From NCBI GenBank assembly GCA_963734865.1, contig CAVTIV010000007.1, forward strand, positions 434,001-498,000: a stretch of 64,000 nucleotides of DNA. The letters are read 5' to 3'. Both the position numbers and the translations under genes were made by a program. How positions within the stretch are numbered: position 1 is the stretch's first letter; each line of letters begins with the position of its first letter. This stretch comes from CBDCUW01 sp963734865 (GTDB lineage Bacteria > Planctomycetota > Planctomycetia > Pirellulales > Pirellulaceae). Under the pieces are notes generated by a model. The model worked only from the letters and a program-made list of their open reading frames with translations, did not search any database and was not told the origin of the DNA. This document shows positions 28,848 through 39,605 of this stretch, one piece after another.

Positions 28848-30110
28848 CTAGGGGATCACCAGCGGCTGGGGGCCGAGCGTGACGATCCGATATTCACGCG
28901 GCCTGCTGACTGACCAATAGTCGCGAACTTGCTCGAGAGTCAATGATTCGATGACCGCTTCCAATTCTTCGGTCGGCATCACGCGACCGAGTTGATAGTA
29001 ATCGGAGGCGAGCGACGATGCGCGGGAAGCGCTCGACTCTTGTTCCATGATCAGACTGCTTTGGATTCGCACCTTCCACCTTTCCAGTTCGCTGGGATCG
29101 AGATCATCGATCAGGTGTTCGATCTCGTGCAGGGTCACATCGAGCGTCTCTTGCGCCCGTTCGGGCGTGGTGCCGACGTAACAAAAGACCCCACCGGCGT
29201 GCTTGAGAGAATGGCAACTGGCCGTGATCGAGTAACACAAGCCCCGTTGCTCGCGGACGCGGTCGAACAGTCGGCTACTCATTCCGTCACTGAGGATGCC
29301 AATTCCAGCCCGCATGGGAAAGTAGTTCTCGTGTCCATAAGGAACGGATTCAAACGAGATGCCGATATGCGTCTGGCTTGATGGCGCTTCGATGTGCTCG
29401 TAGCCCGAACTTCCGCTGGGCGGGTCCAGCTCCGGGATCGGACCCGTTTTCCAATCGCCCAGCGTCTCAGCGGCCCAACAAATCACCTGATCACTGTTCA
29501 CCTTCCCCGCGATCGCAAGGATGGCGCCACCCGCATGATAGTGATCGGTGTAAAAATCACGGACGTGCTTTTCCGTGATCGCCTCGAGACCTTGCTGGGT
29601 GCCATAGATTGATCTTCCCAGACGTTCGCCATAGTGCATCTCCCGCAACCGCCGCATGACCCGATGCGTCGGTTCATCTTCGATGGCTCGCAACTCTTGA
29701 ATCGACATCATTCGCGCATCATCGAGTTGATCCGCCGGCAAGTGCGGTCTGCGCACGATCTCGCCGTACAAAGCGATTGCCTGAGCAAGTGATTCGGCGG
29801 GCATCGCGCCACCGAGTGAAACCAGCGCTGACGACACGCCGCCGCTGCGGTCGACGCCCAGGTTATCCTGGATCGCCACCAATTCGCGACTGCTGTGATT
29901 GCCGGCGCCGCGCTGGATCATTTCGCAGACCAGTCCGCAGAGTCCGGCGTGTTGCTCATCCTCCGCCTGGACACCGGCCCTCAGCGACAAAGAAAACGCG
30001 GCGGTTCGCTGCCACGGCATGGGCTGCACCAGCACACTCAGACCGTTGCCGAAAGTCTCGGTATGGATGTCCGACGTCACCGGCGGCAAGTCATTCAATT
30101 TGATGTTCAT
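28848..30110 (-). CDS. M16 family protein lacking the zinc motif (probable inactive partner)
   Basis: 420 residues with full M16 layout (FGNGLSVLVQPMPWQRTAAF start, YHAGGAILAIAGKV, RLFDRVREQRGLCYSI with the Arg/Tyr pair of the substrate-binding lobe). At the position of HxxEH it reads HAGLCGLVCEM, so the two zinc histidines are absent. In known M16B pairs the subunit without zinc keeps the R/Y motif and helps bind substrate, exactly as seen here. Its ATG lies directly after the miaB stop (no gap), implying translational coupling with miaB; the catalytic paralogue follows 37 bases downstream. Confidence 0.9.
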   Translation of the reverse strand: MNIKLNDLPPVTSDIHTETFGNGLSVLVQPMPWQRTAAFSLSLRAGVQAEDEQHAGLCGLVCEMIQRGAGNHSSRELVAIQDNLGVDRSGGVSSALVSLGGAMPAESLAQAIALYGEIVRRPHLPADQLDDARMMSIQELRAIEDEPTHRVMRRLREMHYGERLGRSIYGTQQGLEAITEKHVRDFYTDHYHAGGAILAIAGKVNSDQVICWAAETLGDWKTGPIPELDPPSGSSGYEHIEAPSSQTHIGISFESVPYGHENYFPMRAGIGILSDGMSSRLFDRVREQRGLCYSITASCHSLKHAGGVFCYVGTTPERAQETLDVTLHEIEHLIDDLDPSELERWKVRIQSSLIMEQESSASRASSLASDYYQLGRVMPTEELEAVIESLTLEQVRDYWSVSRPREYRIVTLGPQPLVIP

Positions 30111-31523
30111 TCAAGCAATTCCGATCGTGACAACTTCCACCGTCTTCACGCGGCCGACCAGGGTATGGCTGCTCGCGTCATCGATTCGAACCGACAGGAA
30201 TTGGCCAGCCTGGCGGCGATTTCCGTCGAACACAACGATCCGATCACAGTGGGTTCGACCCGTCATCTGGACAACGAGTTCCGCATCGTCGGTCTTCTGG
30301 CCCTTTTTGCTCGGTCCTTCGACGAGGACTTCCACCGTGTCGCCGATCAGCTGGGCATTGTCCGTCATCGAAATCGCGTCCTGTACGGCCAGTAATTCGT
30401 TGTTCCTTCGCGCCTTGACCTCGCGCGGGACATCGTCCTGCAAAAGCTCCGACGCTTTGGTGCCCGGACGGACGCTGTACTGAAAGATAAAGCTGTTCTT
30501 GAAGCGACACCGTTCGACCAACTGAACCGACTTTTGGAAATCGTGCTCGGTCTCGCCGCAGAACCCGACAATGAAATCGCTACTCACTGTTGCCTGGGGA
30601 AGAATGCGCTCAATTCGCTCGAACATCTCCATGTACTGGCCAATCGAGTAACCTCGCTTCATGCGTTGAAGCACATCGTCCGATCCGCTCTGCACCGGCA
30701 CATGCAAATAGGGCGAACACTTGGGCAGGTCACGAACAGTCATCAACAACCGTTCGGTCATGTCTTTGGGATAGTTCGTGACGAATTTGATCCGCTCGAT
30801 CCCGTCAACTTCGTGCAACTGTTCCAGTAACGCCGCCAGATCGATTGTGCCCCCGGGTTCTTTGAACCGGTAGCTGTTGACGGTTTGTCCGAGCAGCGTG
30901 ATCTCGCGACAACCCTGAGCCGCCAGCGTTCTGGCCTCCGACAGAATCTCCGTCGGTGGACGCCCCTGCTCAGGACCTCGCGTGTTGGGCACCACACAAT
31001 ACGTGCAAAACTTGTCACAGCCAATTTGGATCCGCAGGTAAGCCTGAAACGGCGTCGGTCTCATGGCCGGATCGCGGAGCGGATCAAATGTCTCGTGACT
31101 GCGAGCGATCGTGGCTTGTGAACCGCCCTTGCGAGAGAGCGACACCGCCATCTGGCGGCCCTCGCCGCGTTGCACTCGCTCCAACAATTCTGGAATCGTA
31201 TGCAGCTGACCTGGACCCACCACCAGATCCACGTAGGGCGCACGTTTAAAGATGATCTGTTGGTCCTTTTGCGCCATGCATCCCATCACACCGATGGTCT
31301 TTTCCGGGTGACGTTCCTTTTCCTCGCGTATCTTCCCCAGCGCACTGTACACTTTTTCTTCCGCATGCTCGCGAACGCTGCATGTGTTGTACAACACGCA
31401 ATCAGCCAGCTTCGGCGAATCCACCACCGTGTATCCGTGCCGTTTCAGGTCGGCGATCACCATCTCGCTGTCCAAAACGTTCATTTGGCAGCCGACAGTC
31501 TTGATGTAAACGCGTTTGCTCAT
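30111..31523 (-). CDS. miaB: tRNA-2-methylthio-N6-dimethylallyladenosine synthase MiaB
   Basis: 470 residues. Radical-SAM methylthiotransferase that adds a methylthio group to N6-isopentenyl-A37 of tRNAs reading UNN codons. N-terminal UPF0004 domain with its three cluster-binding cysteines (TVGCQMN, NTCSVRE, GCMAQ), the SAM cluster motif C-DKF-C-TY-C, GQTVNSYR, HVPVQSGSD and DFIVGFCGETE, then a C-terminal TRAM domain (DTVEVLVEG ... GRTHCDRIVVF). TVGCQMNVLDSE and VGPGQLHTIPEL distinguish MiaB from the MtaB and RimO relatives. First of a minus-strand set with the two M16 genes. Confidence 0.93.
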   Translation of the reverse strand: MSKRVYIKTVGCQMNVLDSEMVIADLKRHGYTVVDSPKLADCVLYNTCSVREHAEEKVYSALGKIREEKERHPEKTIGVMGCMAQKDQQIIFKRAPYVDLVVGPGQLHTIPELLERVQRGEGRQMAVSLSRKGGSQATIARSHETFDPLRDPAMRPTPFQAYLRIQIGCDKFCTYCVVPNTRGPEQGRPPTEILSEARTLAAQGCREITLLGQTVNSYRFKEPGGTIDLAALLEQLHEVDGIERIKFVTNYPKDMTERLLMTVRDLPKCSPYLHVPVQSGSDDVLQRMKRGYSIGQYMEMFERIERILPQATVSSDFIVGFCGETEHDFQKSVQLVERCRFKNSFIFQYSVRPGTKASELLQDDVPREVKARRNNELLAVQDAISMTDNAQLIGDTVEVLVEGPSKKGQKTDDAELVVQMTGRTHCDRIVVFDGNRRQAGQFLSVRIDDASSHTLVGRVKTVEVVTIGIA

Positions 31524-31592
31524 CTGGATGTTTCTGCTAAATCGATTTCCGGAACGATCGCGGTATCTGCGATGGTCCAGCGGACGGAGAAA

Positions 31593-31799
31593 TCATTCGG
31601 TTTCCGACGATTCGTCTTTGTCGGGTCGCGAATCGTGACGTCCCTTTTGCTTTTTGCCGACGTACCCTCGAAGCGAATCGGTCAGCCGAGACCGTCGCCG
31701 GTTGATCGACCCAAACAGCAACAGGGCTGCCGCACCCGACGCGGCCAACCATAGCAGCATCTGAGGGGAAAGGAGCGTTTCGCCAACATTGAACGACAT
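31593..31799 (-). CDS. Small single-span membrane protein
   Basis: 68 residues from ATG 31799 (an in-frame ATG at 31970 with AAGGGGG upstream gives 125 residues, but the added part has no coding feel). One membrane helix (MLLWLAASGAAALLLFGSI) followed by a strongly basic then acidic tail (RRRSRLTDSLRGYVGKKQKG ... DKDESSETE). It sits between the recQ-like gene and miaB on the same strand. Function unknown. Confidence 0.55.
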   Translation of the reverse strand: MSFNVGETLLSPQMLLWLAASGAAALLLFGSINRRRSRLTDSLRGYVGKKQKGRHDSRPDKDESSETE

Positions 31800-31978
31800 G
31801 GCCACAGGATACCCGCGAACACCTTTCTCCGGGTAGGCTTGTTGAGCCTCCCCACGATTCACGATTTGCAGACACCCCGGGCGGAAAACGCCGTTTTCAT
31901 CGCGATCGCCTCCCGTCGCTGCGTTTTGCTCGCCAATCACCGGATGGGAAGCATCCGCTACGAAGATCATGCCCCCTT

Positions 31979-33442
31979 TTACCGCACGTCATGCTGTCCA
32001 GCGAGCTGCTCTCCCCCCTCCAGGAAGTAACGATTGAGGAACTCTTTTCGATCCCCCGTTTCGGCGGCCAATTTGACCATCGCGTAGAGGCGTTGTTGAT
32101 CACGCCGCTTTTTTTCCGCTAGAAAGTCGTCATCCAGCAAGTTCGGTGGGATCGCCGTCAAAACCTGGAAACACTCCGGCGGCCTCGGCCCTGCCACTAC
32201 CCCCCAACGATCGAGCATCGCGATCGCGGTCGCCAGGCGATGATCGTGACGGCTGACCCGTTGCAAACGGTCATTGAGCCAGTCCAATCCGAATGCTTTG
32301 CATTTCTCGCTGTTCTCTTTCAACATCGTCCAAAGTCGTGAATAGAAATCGGCGTCCGGATTGGACCACTCGATAAACTGCATCTGCGTCATCAGATCGT
32401 TCTGGTCGTATAGCCATTGACAGAGACTGGGCCGATCGTCTCGTCCGGCCCGCCCCACTTCCTGATAATACGATTCGATCGATCCAGGCGTTTCGGCATG
32501 AATCACCAAGCGAATGTCTTGCTTATCGACGCCCATGCCAAACGCATTGGTTGCCAGCACAATGTCCGCGTCACCATGCATGAAGTCGTCTTGGATTCGA
32601 CGTCGTCTCTGCCGGGGCAGGTCACCGTGGTAGCAGACGTGGTCGACATGACGTCCCAATAGCAAGTCGCTGAACCGCTCAAGCGTCTTGATCAACGAAA
32701 AATAGACGATCACGCTGCCGCCGCAGTAAGATTCATTCGCCAGGCTGTTCTCAATCGCCGCCAGCTTGCCCTCTTCGTCCCATACGTCGGTGACTTCGAT
32801 CGTTAGGTTCGGCCGGTCGATTCCTTCGTGGAACAGCTTGATATCACATGCGTCGATTCCGAGCTGCTTGTAGATATCGGCTCGGCACTCGGCGGTCGCA
32901 GTTGCAGTCAGCGCAATCGTCGTGGGATCTCCCAACTGCTGGCGGATCTCGGCGATTCGTGAATAGTCAGGCCGAAAATCGTGTCCCCATTGGCTCACGC
33001 AGTGTGCTTCGTCAACGGCCAACAGTGACACGTGACGGGTGCGAAGGACGTCAACAAACTCCGGTTTGCGAAATCTTTCGGGCGTCACATACAGCAAACG
33101 GTACTTACCCGCGGCAACTTCGGCATACCGCTGCTGTCGTTTCTCGCGGTCCAACGACGAGTTGATCAAGGCGGCATCGATTCCGCGACGTTTCAACGCA
33201 TCGACTTGGTCCTGCATCAATGCGATCAACGGCGAAAGGACCAAGACGAGCTCGGACGGCGCGGAACCGGCGAGCGCTGGAATCTGGTAACACAATGACT
33301 TTCCCATGCCGGTGGGCATCACAACCATCGCATGCCGCGAGCTCAAGACATGATGGATGACATCCGCCTGGCTCGCGCGAAAATCGCGGAATCCGAAATA
33401 TTCTCGAAGCAGCGTTTCGGGCTGTTGTCTGGGAGGTGCCAA
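31979..33442 (-). CDS. recQ: RecQ-family ATP-dependent DNA helicase, short form
   Basis: 487 residues from TTG 33442, the only start that keeps the usual RecQ opening (LLREYFGFRDFRASQADVI). All helicase motifs are present: MPTGMGKSLCYQIPAL (Walker A), VDEAHCVSQWGHDFRPDY (DEAH plus aromatic loop), ALTATAT, and QEVGRAGRD (motif VI). E. coli RecQ is about 610 residues and has four zinc-binding cysteines and an HRDC domain. Here the zinc-subdomain helix is recognisable (LYAMVKLAAETGDRKEFLNRYF) but its cysteines are absent, and no HRDC domain follows. It is therefore a RecQ-like 3'-5' helicase with a reduced C-terminus. Symbol reflects family, not proven orthology. Confidence 0.85.
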   Translation of the reverse strand: MAPPRQQPETLLREYFGFRDFRASQADVIHHVLSSRHAMVVMPTGMGKSLCYQIPALAGSAPSELVLVLSPLIALMQDQVDALKRRGIDAALINSSLDREKRQQRYAEVAAGKYRLLYVTPERFRKPEFVDVLRTRHVSLLAVDEAHCVSQWGHDFRPDYSRIAEIRQQLGDPTTIALTATATAECRADIYKQLGIDACDIKLFHEGIDRPNLTIEVTDVWDEEGKLAAIENSLANESYCGGSVIVYFSLIKTLERFSDLLLGRHVDHVCYHGDLPRQRRRRIQDDFMHGDADIVLATNAFGMGVDKQDIRLVIHAETPGSIESYYQEVGRAGRDDRPSLCQWLYDQNDLMTQMQFIEWSNPDADFYSRLWTMLKENSEKCKAFGLDWLNDRLQRVSRHDHRLATAIAMLDRWGVVAGPRPPECFQVLTAIPPNLLDDDFLAEKKRRDQQRLYAMVKLAAETGDRKEFLNRYFLEGGEQLAGQHDVR

Positions 33443-33839
33443 TTCGACGCTCTTGCCTGGGATCCTGGTTTCTACTGTCAGCTGTTCGCTACCGGAAAAC
33501 GGGTCAGGTACCTGACCCTATTGCCTCGCCAACCCTAAAATCAAAGGTTGACAAAGCAGTCGTGCGCTCGGCGGCGGATGCTCCATCGGGCAACCGGAGG
33601 GATCGGCCAAATCGTTCGCTACGTGGCATCGGGACTCGTTGACCCAGCCGCCAATCCGCCTCAACGGGGGGGTGGGTGTGGATGTAAGCAAAATGAGTCG
33701 GCCTGGCGACGGATTCTCCAAGCTTCCAGCCGGTTCGCTTTGCATTGGAAACTCATATCGTCCATAGTTTTGCTGCAAGCCAAGCGTCATGCCGATTCGG
33801 CACAGCCATTGCTGACACCATTGACAGGGAATTTCATCT
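33443..33839. other. Divergent intergenic region with an 18-bp palindrome
   Basis: 397 bases between the recQ-like gene and the GspE-type ATPase. Contains the palindrome at 33501-33518 and a run of G (33665-33674). No gene is supported; frames on both strands look random. Confidence 0.4.
33501..33518. repeat. Perfect 18-bp palindrome GGGTCAGGTACCTGACCC
   Basis: Complete two-fold symmetry with no loop. It lies 59 bases upstream of the TTG start of the recQ-like gene. GGTCAGGTACC-type sequences recur in planctomycete intergenic regions near REP-type elements (recollection, not checked). It may be a regulator site or a repeat remnant. Confidence 0.6.
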
Positions 33840-35114
33840 GTGACCAAAAACGAATCGATCGATTTCTCCGAGACCGATGGCGTCGAAGGTGAGATCGAGC
33901 TGACGGCGCCGGAAGTCTACGCATCGAATTTGATTGAATGGGCTGTCGATCGACACGCCAGCGACCTGTTTGTCTCCGATCACGAGAGAAGCGTCTTGGT
34001 CTCGGTTCGACGATTGGGCAGAGTTGAAATCGTGCGGCGACTGGCAAGAGAATATGGCCATAAACTTCAAGGACATTTTCGCGTTCTTGCCGGTGCGGAT
34101 GCCGGTGAAACCGTTCGGCCGGCCGACGGGCGCGGGATTGTGGTGACACCCAACGGTGACGCTGTTGACTTGCGGTTGAGCTGCATTCCGACCCTTTATG
34201 GTCAAGACATTGCGATTCGCATTTTTGACCCGATACGCGGCGCACGCTCGTTGCAGCATTTGGGACTTGACGAGTATGAGCTCGGTGTTTTCCGTGAGCT
34301 GATCGACCGCCCATCGGGACTGATCTTGGTGGCTGGACCGGTCGCCAGCGGGAAATCGAGCACGCTCTATGCCGCGATCGATCACTTGAACGATAGTACA
34401 CGCAAAATTCATACTCTCGAAGACCCGATTGAACATTCACTTTCGGGTGTGATGCAATCACAGATCAACCTTCGTGCCGGCCTCGATTTCGCTGATCTGC
34501 TGTCAGCCGTGCTGCGGCACAGTCCGGACGTGATCATGATCGGTGAAATCCGCGACGCACGAACAGCGGCCACCGCAGTCCGCGCCGGTGCCAGCGGGCA
34601 ATTGGTTCTGGCAACGCTGCACGCGAAGTCCACGGCCGAAGCAATTGATTCGATGTTGCAGTACGACACAAAGCCGAAATTCCTGGCTAGCTCGTTAATC
34701 GGCGTGATCACGCAACGCCTGATTCGCAAGCTTTGTCCCGACTGTCGCCGACCTGTCGAGACAGATCTGCCACTGACGGTTTCGGATCGGATCCGTGCTC
34801 GACTGGGAGATCAAACGGCACAAATCTACGAGCCGGCGGGATGCGAGAGATGTTTTTCCGATGGCTACGTATCACTGACCTGCCTGCCCGAAATCATGAC
34901 CGTCGGCCGAGAGATATCCGATGCGATCGCCGATCATTTCTCCGCTGCAAAGTTGACAAGCCTCGCCTCCGAACTGGGAATGTTGACACTCGCCGAATCG
35001 GCTGCCCTGCGCGTCTTTCGCGGTGAGACGACGGTCTACGAAGCGAATCGCGCGGTGACCGATTCGACCCTGGCATCGCTGATTGGGCTGGTTCGAGATG
35101 CGGCCAGGCCGTAA
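33840..35114 (+). CDS. GspE/PilB-type secretion or pilus assembly ATPase
   Basis: 424 residues from GTG 33840. Cytoplasmic hexameric ATPase of type II secretion or type IV pili. Visible: the N2 domain with HASDLFVSDHERSVLVSVRR, Walker A GPVASGKSS, Asp box TLEDPIEH, Walker B VIMIGEIRD, His box LATLHAKSTAEAI, and the tetracysteine zinc loop CPDC...CERC typical of GspE/PilB but not PilT. It lacks the usual N1 (MshEN) domain, so it is shorter than GspE (about 500-570). It stands alone, facing rpoC, and about 10 kb from the pseudopilin operon at 45.2-48.7 kb, which it could serve. Confidence 0.88.
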   Translation: MTKNESIDFSETDGVEGEIELTAPEVYASNLIEWAVDRHASDLFVSDHERSVLVSVRRLGRVEIVRRLAREYGHKLQGHFRVLAGADAGETVRPADGRGIVVTPNGDAVDLRLSCIPTLYGQDIAIRIFDPIRGARSLQHLGLDEYELGVFRELIDRPSGLILVAGPVASGKSSTLYAAIDHLNDSTRKIHTLEDPIEHSLSGVMQSQINLRAGLDFADLLSAVLRHSPDVIMIGEIRDARTAATAVRAGASGQLVLATLHAKSTAEAIDSMLQYDTKPKFLASSLIGVITQRLIRKLCPDCRRPVETDLPLTVSDRIRARLGDQTAQIYEPAGCERCFSDGYVSLTCLPEIMTVGREISDAIADHFSAAKLTSLASELGMLTLAESAALRVFRGETTVYEANRAVTDSTLASLIGLVRDAARP

Positions 35115-35142
35115 CACGTCGCCGAACGTTGCGTCTTGCAAG

Positions 35143-35181
35143 CAAAAAGGCGGATGACGGGTCTGCACCGGTCATCCGCCT
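35143..35181 (-). terminator. Rho-independent terminator of rpoC
   Basis: An 11-bp perfect stem (35148-35158 with 35171-35181; AGGCGGATGAC and its complement) encloses a 12-base loop. Read on the minus strand, the stem is followed by TTTTTGC, 27 bases after the rpoC stop. It lies in the 93-base gap between converging genes and may also stop transcripts of the GspE-type gene from the other side. Confidence 0.88.
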
Positions 35182-35207
35182 GGATCGGACGTTGCCGCTG
35201 GGCAGTC

Positions 35208-38200
35208 TCAGTCCTGGCCGCCGCCAAACATGCTATCGAGCGCTTCATTGCTCTCGACGCTCGGCTGGGTGTCTTCGGCGGCAGCGGATGGCTGTTCATC
35301 CATCGATCTCGCCGGAGTGACCACCGTACCGGCCGCCGACGAGCCGCCCTCGTCACTAGCATTGAGCAGCGGGAAACTCTCTTCGAGGCTGTGGACCGGT
35401 GCGCTGGCCAATTCCTCCAGCGCCTCTCGGCGGTAATTGACTTCCGATTCCTGGAAGATTCGAAAACCAGTTCCGGCCGGGATCAAGTGTCCCAGGATCA
35501 CGTTCTCCTTCAGACCGACAAGCTTGTCGACCTTTCCGGCCAGCGCCGCTTCGGTCAAGACCTTCGTCGTCTCCTGGAACGACGCGGCACTGATGAAGCT
35601 GTTGGACTGCACCGCCGCCTTGGTGATTCCCAGCAATTGGGTACTGGCGGTTGCGCTCTTGGGCTTGCTTGACCTTTGGCAGGCGTACCACTGAGAGCTT
35701 CGATCTGGGCGTTGGTTTGCTCGAACGCTTCCTTGGGGATGATCGTCCCTTCGGTGTAATCGCTGTCGCCAGGATTCGATACTTTCAAGCAACTCAGCCA
35801 ATTCTTCGTTCGCTCGGCGGAACTGGAATCGGTCCATCACCAAACCGGGCAACAGGTTCGTATCCCCAGCAGATTCGATTTTCACTTTACGAAGCATGCG
35901 CGCGATGATGATCTCGCAGTGCTTGTCGTTGATTTCGACCTTTTGTGATTGATAGACCTGTTGAATCTCATGCAGCAGGTATTGCTGGACCGCTTCTTCA
36001 CCCGAGACACGCAAGATGTCGTGAGGTACCAACGGACCCTCGACAAAGCGCTTGCCCGGCTTTGACGATGTCGCCGCTGTGAACCAGCAAGTGCTTTCCT
36101 TGAGGCACGAGGTGTTCACGTTCGATGCCCGATTCGCTACGAACAATGATCGTTCGCTTACCACGTTTCTTTTCGGCCAGGATTTCGACTTCCCCGTCGA
36201 CTTCGGCGATCACCGCTGGGTCTTTTGGTTTTCGAGCTTCGAAGATCTCGGTGACACGCGGCAGACCCCCGGTGATGTCCGAAACACCGCCCGTTTCACG
36301 CGGCATTTCCGCCAGCACCGTACCGGGCGTGATCCGGGCACCTTCTTTGGACATGATGCTCGCTCGTTCCGGTAGGTACTGGACGTCCAGGGCCTTGCCG
36401 TCCTCGTCTTCCACCACGATCTGCGGGTGCAAATCACCTTTGTGGTCGATGATCATCATCCGCATGTTACCGCTGGCTTCGCGTTCGGTCCGCATCGTTT
36501 CGCCTTCGACGACGTCCTCGAAACGAACTTTACCTTCGACTTCGGAGAGAATCGGAATCGAGTACGGATTCCATTCGCAAAGCACCTGGCCCTCTTTGAC
36601 CTTGTCGCCCTCTTCGACCATCAGCGTCGCCCCGGCTGGGACGGCGTAGCTTCGATTTCCCGACCACGGTCGTCGACCAATGAGATTTCGCCGTTTCGCG
36701 TCAGCACGATGTTGCGGCCCTCGGTGTTTCGGACCGCACGCATGCGTGTGAGCCGAACTTCACCCGATTTCTTCGACTTGATGTCCGATTCTTCCATCTG
36801 CTTGCTAACCGAGCCACCGATGTGGAAGGTACGCATCGTCAACTGTGTTCCCGGTTCACCGATACTTTGGGCGGCGATGATGCCGACCGCCATGCCTTCT
36901 TCGACCATCGAACCGGTTGACATGTCCATCCCGTAACAGCAGCGACAAACACCCAACGGCGCGTCACAGGTCATCGGCGTGCGAACCTGGATCTTCTCCA
37001 AGCCCATCGCCTCGATTTTCCGAGCGATGTCGGGAGTGATCATCTGGTTTTCAGCGACGATTACTTCGTCGGTAACCGGATTCACGATCGACTGGCGAGC
37101 TGACACGACCGTTGATCGAATCGACCAGACTGACTTCGACCTTTTCGCCACGGTAGACCACACCCTTGGTGATGCCCTGAGTCGTACCGCAGTCGTGCAT
37201 CGTGATCACAACGTTCTGCGCAACGTCGGCCAGCTTGCGAGTCAAATAACCGCTGTCGGCCGTCTTCAGTGCCGTATCGGCCAGACCCTTGCGGGCACCG
37301 TGCGTGGAACTGAAGTATTCGAGTACCGAAAGACCTTCACGGAAGTTCGCCTTGATCGGCGTCTCGATGATCTCGCCGGTCGGCTTGGCCATCAAACCAC
37401 GCATCCCGGCCAACTGGCGAATCTGCTCGATACCACCACGAGCACCGGAGTGCGACATCAGGAACACGGGATTGACATACCAACCGCCTTCGCGGATGTC
37501 GTTCTCCATCGCATTCATCATGTCTGTGGTGATCGATTCGCGAGCCTTGGTCCATTCGTCGAGCACTTGGTTGTAACGTTCTTTCCCGGTCATCAAGCCG
37601 CGATCGTAGGCCTTCTTGTGCTTCATGACCTCCTTTTCAGCATCCTTGATGAATCTGTTGCTTGGTGTCCGGAGTCACCAGGTCATCGGTCGCGAACGAC
37701 AGACCACTGCGGGTCGATTCACGGAAACCCATCTGCATCATGTCATCGAGCAAATGGATCGTCGCCTTGCGGCCCAAGCGTTGGTAACAGTCGCTGATCA
37801 CACCCGCCAAGTCGCCGCTCCGCATCTGCAGATTGTAGAAATCCATTCCGTCGGGCAGCATTTCATTGAATCGCACGCGACCGGGCGTGGTGTCGATGAT
37901 CGCGCCGTACACTCCCGACTCATCATCGGTCTTCAGCTTTTGGAATTTCGGCAGCCGAATCTTGATCTTGGCATGCAGTGCGACGACACCCTGGGCCAAC
38001 GCCAAATCGACTTCGTCGATAGCCCGAGAAGATCATGCCTTCGCCCTTTGATCGGGCATGTCGACGGTCATGTAGTAGCAACCCATCACGATGTCCTGCG
38101 AGGGGCTCATGATCGGCTTGCCGTTGGACGGCGCAAACACGTTGTTCGTGCTCATCATCAACGTGTGCGCTTCGACCTGAGCTTCGATCGACAGCGGCAA

Positions 38201-39605
38201 GTGAACTGCCATCTGGTCACCGTCGAAGTCGGCGTTGAATCCTTTGCAGACCAACGGGTGCAAGTGGATTGCGTTGCCTTCGACCAAGCGTCGGTTCGAA
38301 AGCTTGGATCCCCATGCGGTGAAGCGTCGGAGCACGGTTCAGCAGTACCGGGTGATTGGTGATCACCTGTTCCAGGATGTCCCAAACCTCTTCGTCCTTG
38401 CGCTCCAGCATCTTCTTGGCCGACTTGATCGTGTCGGCATGGCCGAGTTCTTTCAACCGACGAATGATGAATGGCTGGTACAACTCCAAGGCGATCTTCT
38501 TCGGCAGACCACACTGATGCAGTTTCAGCCGGGGGCCGACCACGATCACGCTACGAGCCGAGTAATCGACCCGTTTGCCGAGCAGGTTTTCGCGGAAACG
38601 GCCCTGCTTCCCCTTGATCATGTCGGTCAGCGACTTCAGCGGTCGGTTGGACGAACCGAGCACCGGTCGCTTGCAACGGTTGTTGTCAAACAGTGCATCG
38701 ACGGATTGTTGCAACATCCGCTTTTCGTTGCGAATGATTACTTCCGGTGCGTTCAGGTCGACCAACTTACGCAACCGATTGTTGCGGTTGATGATTCGAC
38801 GATACAGGTCATTCAGGTCACTGGTGGCAAAGTTGCCACTATCGAGCAGGACCAGCGGACGCAAATCTGGCGGGATCACAGGGATCACGTCCAGCACCAT
38901 CCATTCGGGCCGATTGTCGCTGTCGCGAATCGATTCGACGATATTCAGGCGATTGATCAGATCCTTCTTCTTCTGCTTCGATCCCGTTTCGTCGAGATCG
39001 ACCCGCAGCTTTTCCGACAGCTGGACGAGGTCCAACTTGTTGAGCAGCTTGCGAACCGCTTCGGCGCCCATGTCGGCTTCGAACGTGCCATCACCATACT
39101 GCGCACGCGCCGCGCGATACTCTTCTTCGGTCAACAATTGCCGGTCCTCCAGATCGGTCGTGCCGGGATCGATCACGACGTAATCTTGGAAGTAGATCAC
39201 CTTCTCTAGCGAACTGGTCTTCATATCCAGCAGGTTGCCCAACCGAGAGGGCATCGCTTTGAAGAACCAGATGTGAACAACCGGCGCGGCCAGCTCGATA
39301 TGCCCCATTCGTTTGCGGCGGACACGACTGTGGGTGACCTTCACGCCGCAGCGGTCGCAGATCATCCCCTTGTACTTCATTCCGCGGTATTTGCCGCAGG
39401 CGCATTCCCAGTCCTTTTCGGGACCAAAAATGCGCTCGCAGAACAAACCATCTTTCTCGGGACGGTAGGTTCGGTAATTGATCGTCTCCGGCTTCTTGAC
39501 TTCACCGAACGACCAACTCTTGATGTCCTGCGGACGGGCCAGAGAGATTCGAACGGAAGCGTAATCGTTGATGCGATCGTAGTTGCTGGTTTCGCCAATC
39601 GACAT
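35208..39605 (-). CDS. rpoC: RNA polymerase subunit beta' (frame broken by nine one-base indels)
   Basis: Continuous homology from ATG 39605 to TGA 35208-35210 (about 1465 residues) with no missing block, but spread over changing frames. Seen: N-terminal zinc finger CACGKYR...CDRCG, RPLVLLDSGNFATSDLNDLY, GKRVDYSARSVIVVGP, catalytic NADFDGDQM (about 38236), the PVFLMSHSGARGGIEQIRQLAGMRGLM bridge region (shortened here: SHSGARGG, QLAGMRGLM), the second zinc site CDAPLGVCRCC, QSIGEPGTQLTMRTFHIGG, and the tail SMFGGGQD. Indels at about 38285, 38048, 38018, 37654, 37100, 36643, 36054, 35787 and 35666. Each can be read as a third codon base written twice or left out. RpoC is essential, so this is judged a consensus artefact. 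Downstream of rpoB with 192 bases between. Confidence 0.92.

Noticed and set aside
38235..39209. Plus-strand open frame of 324 codons opposite rpoC
   Set aside because: Antisense shadow of rpoC; the minus strand shows conserved RNA polymerase motifs.
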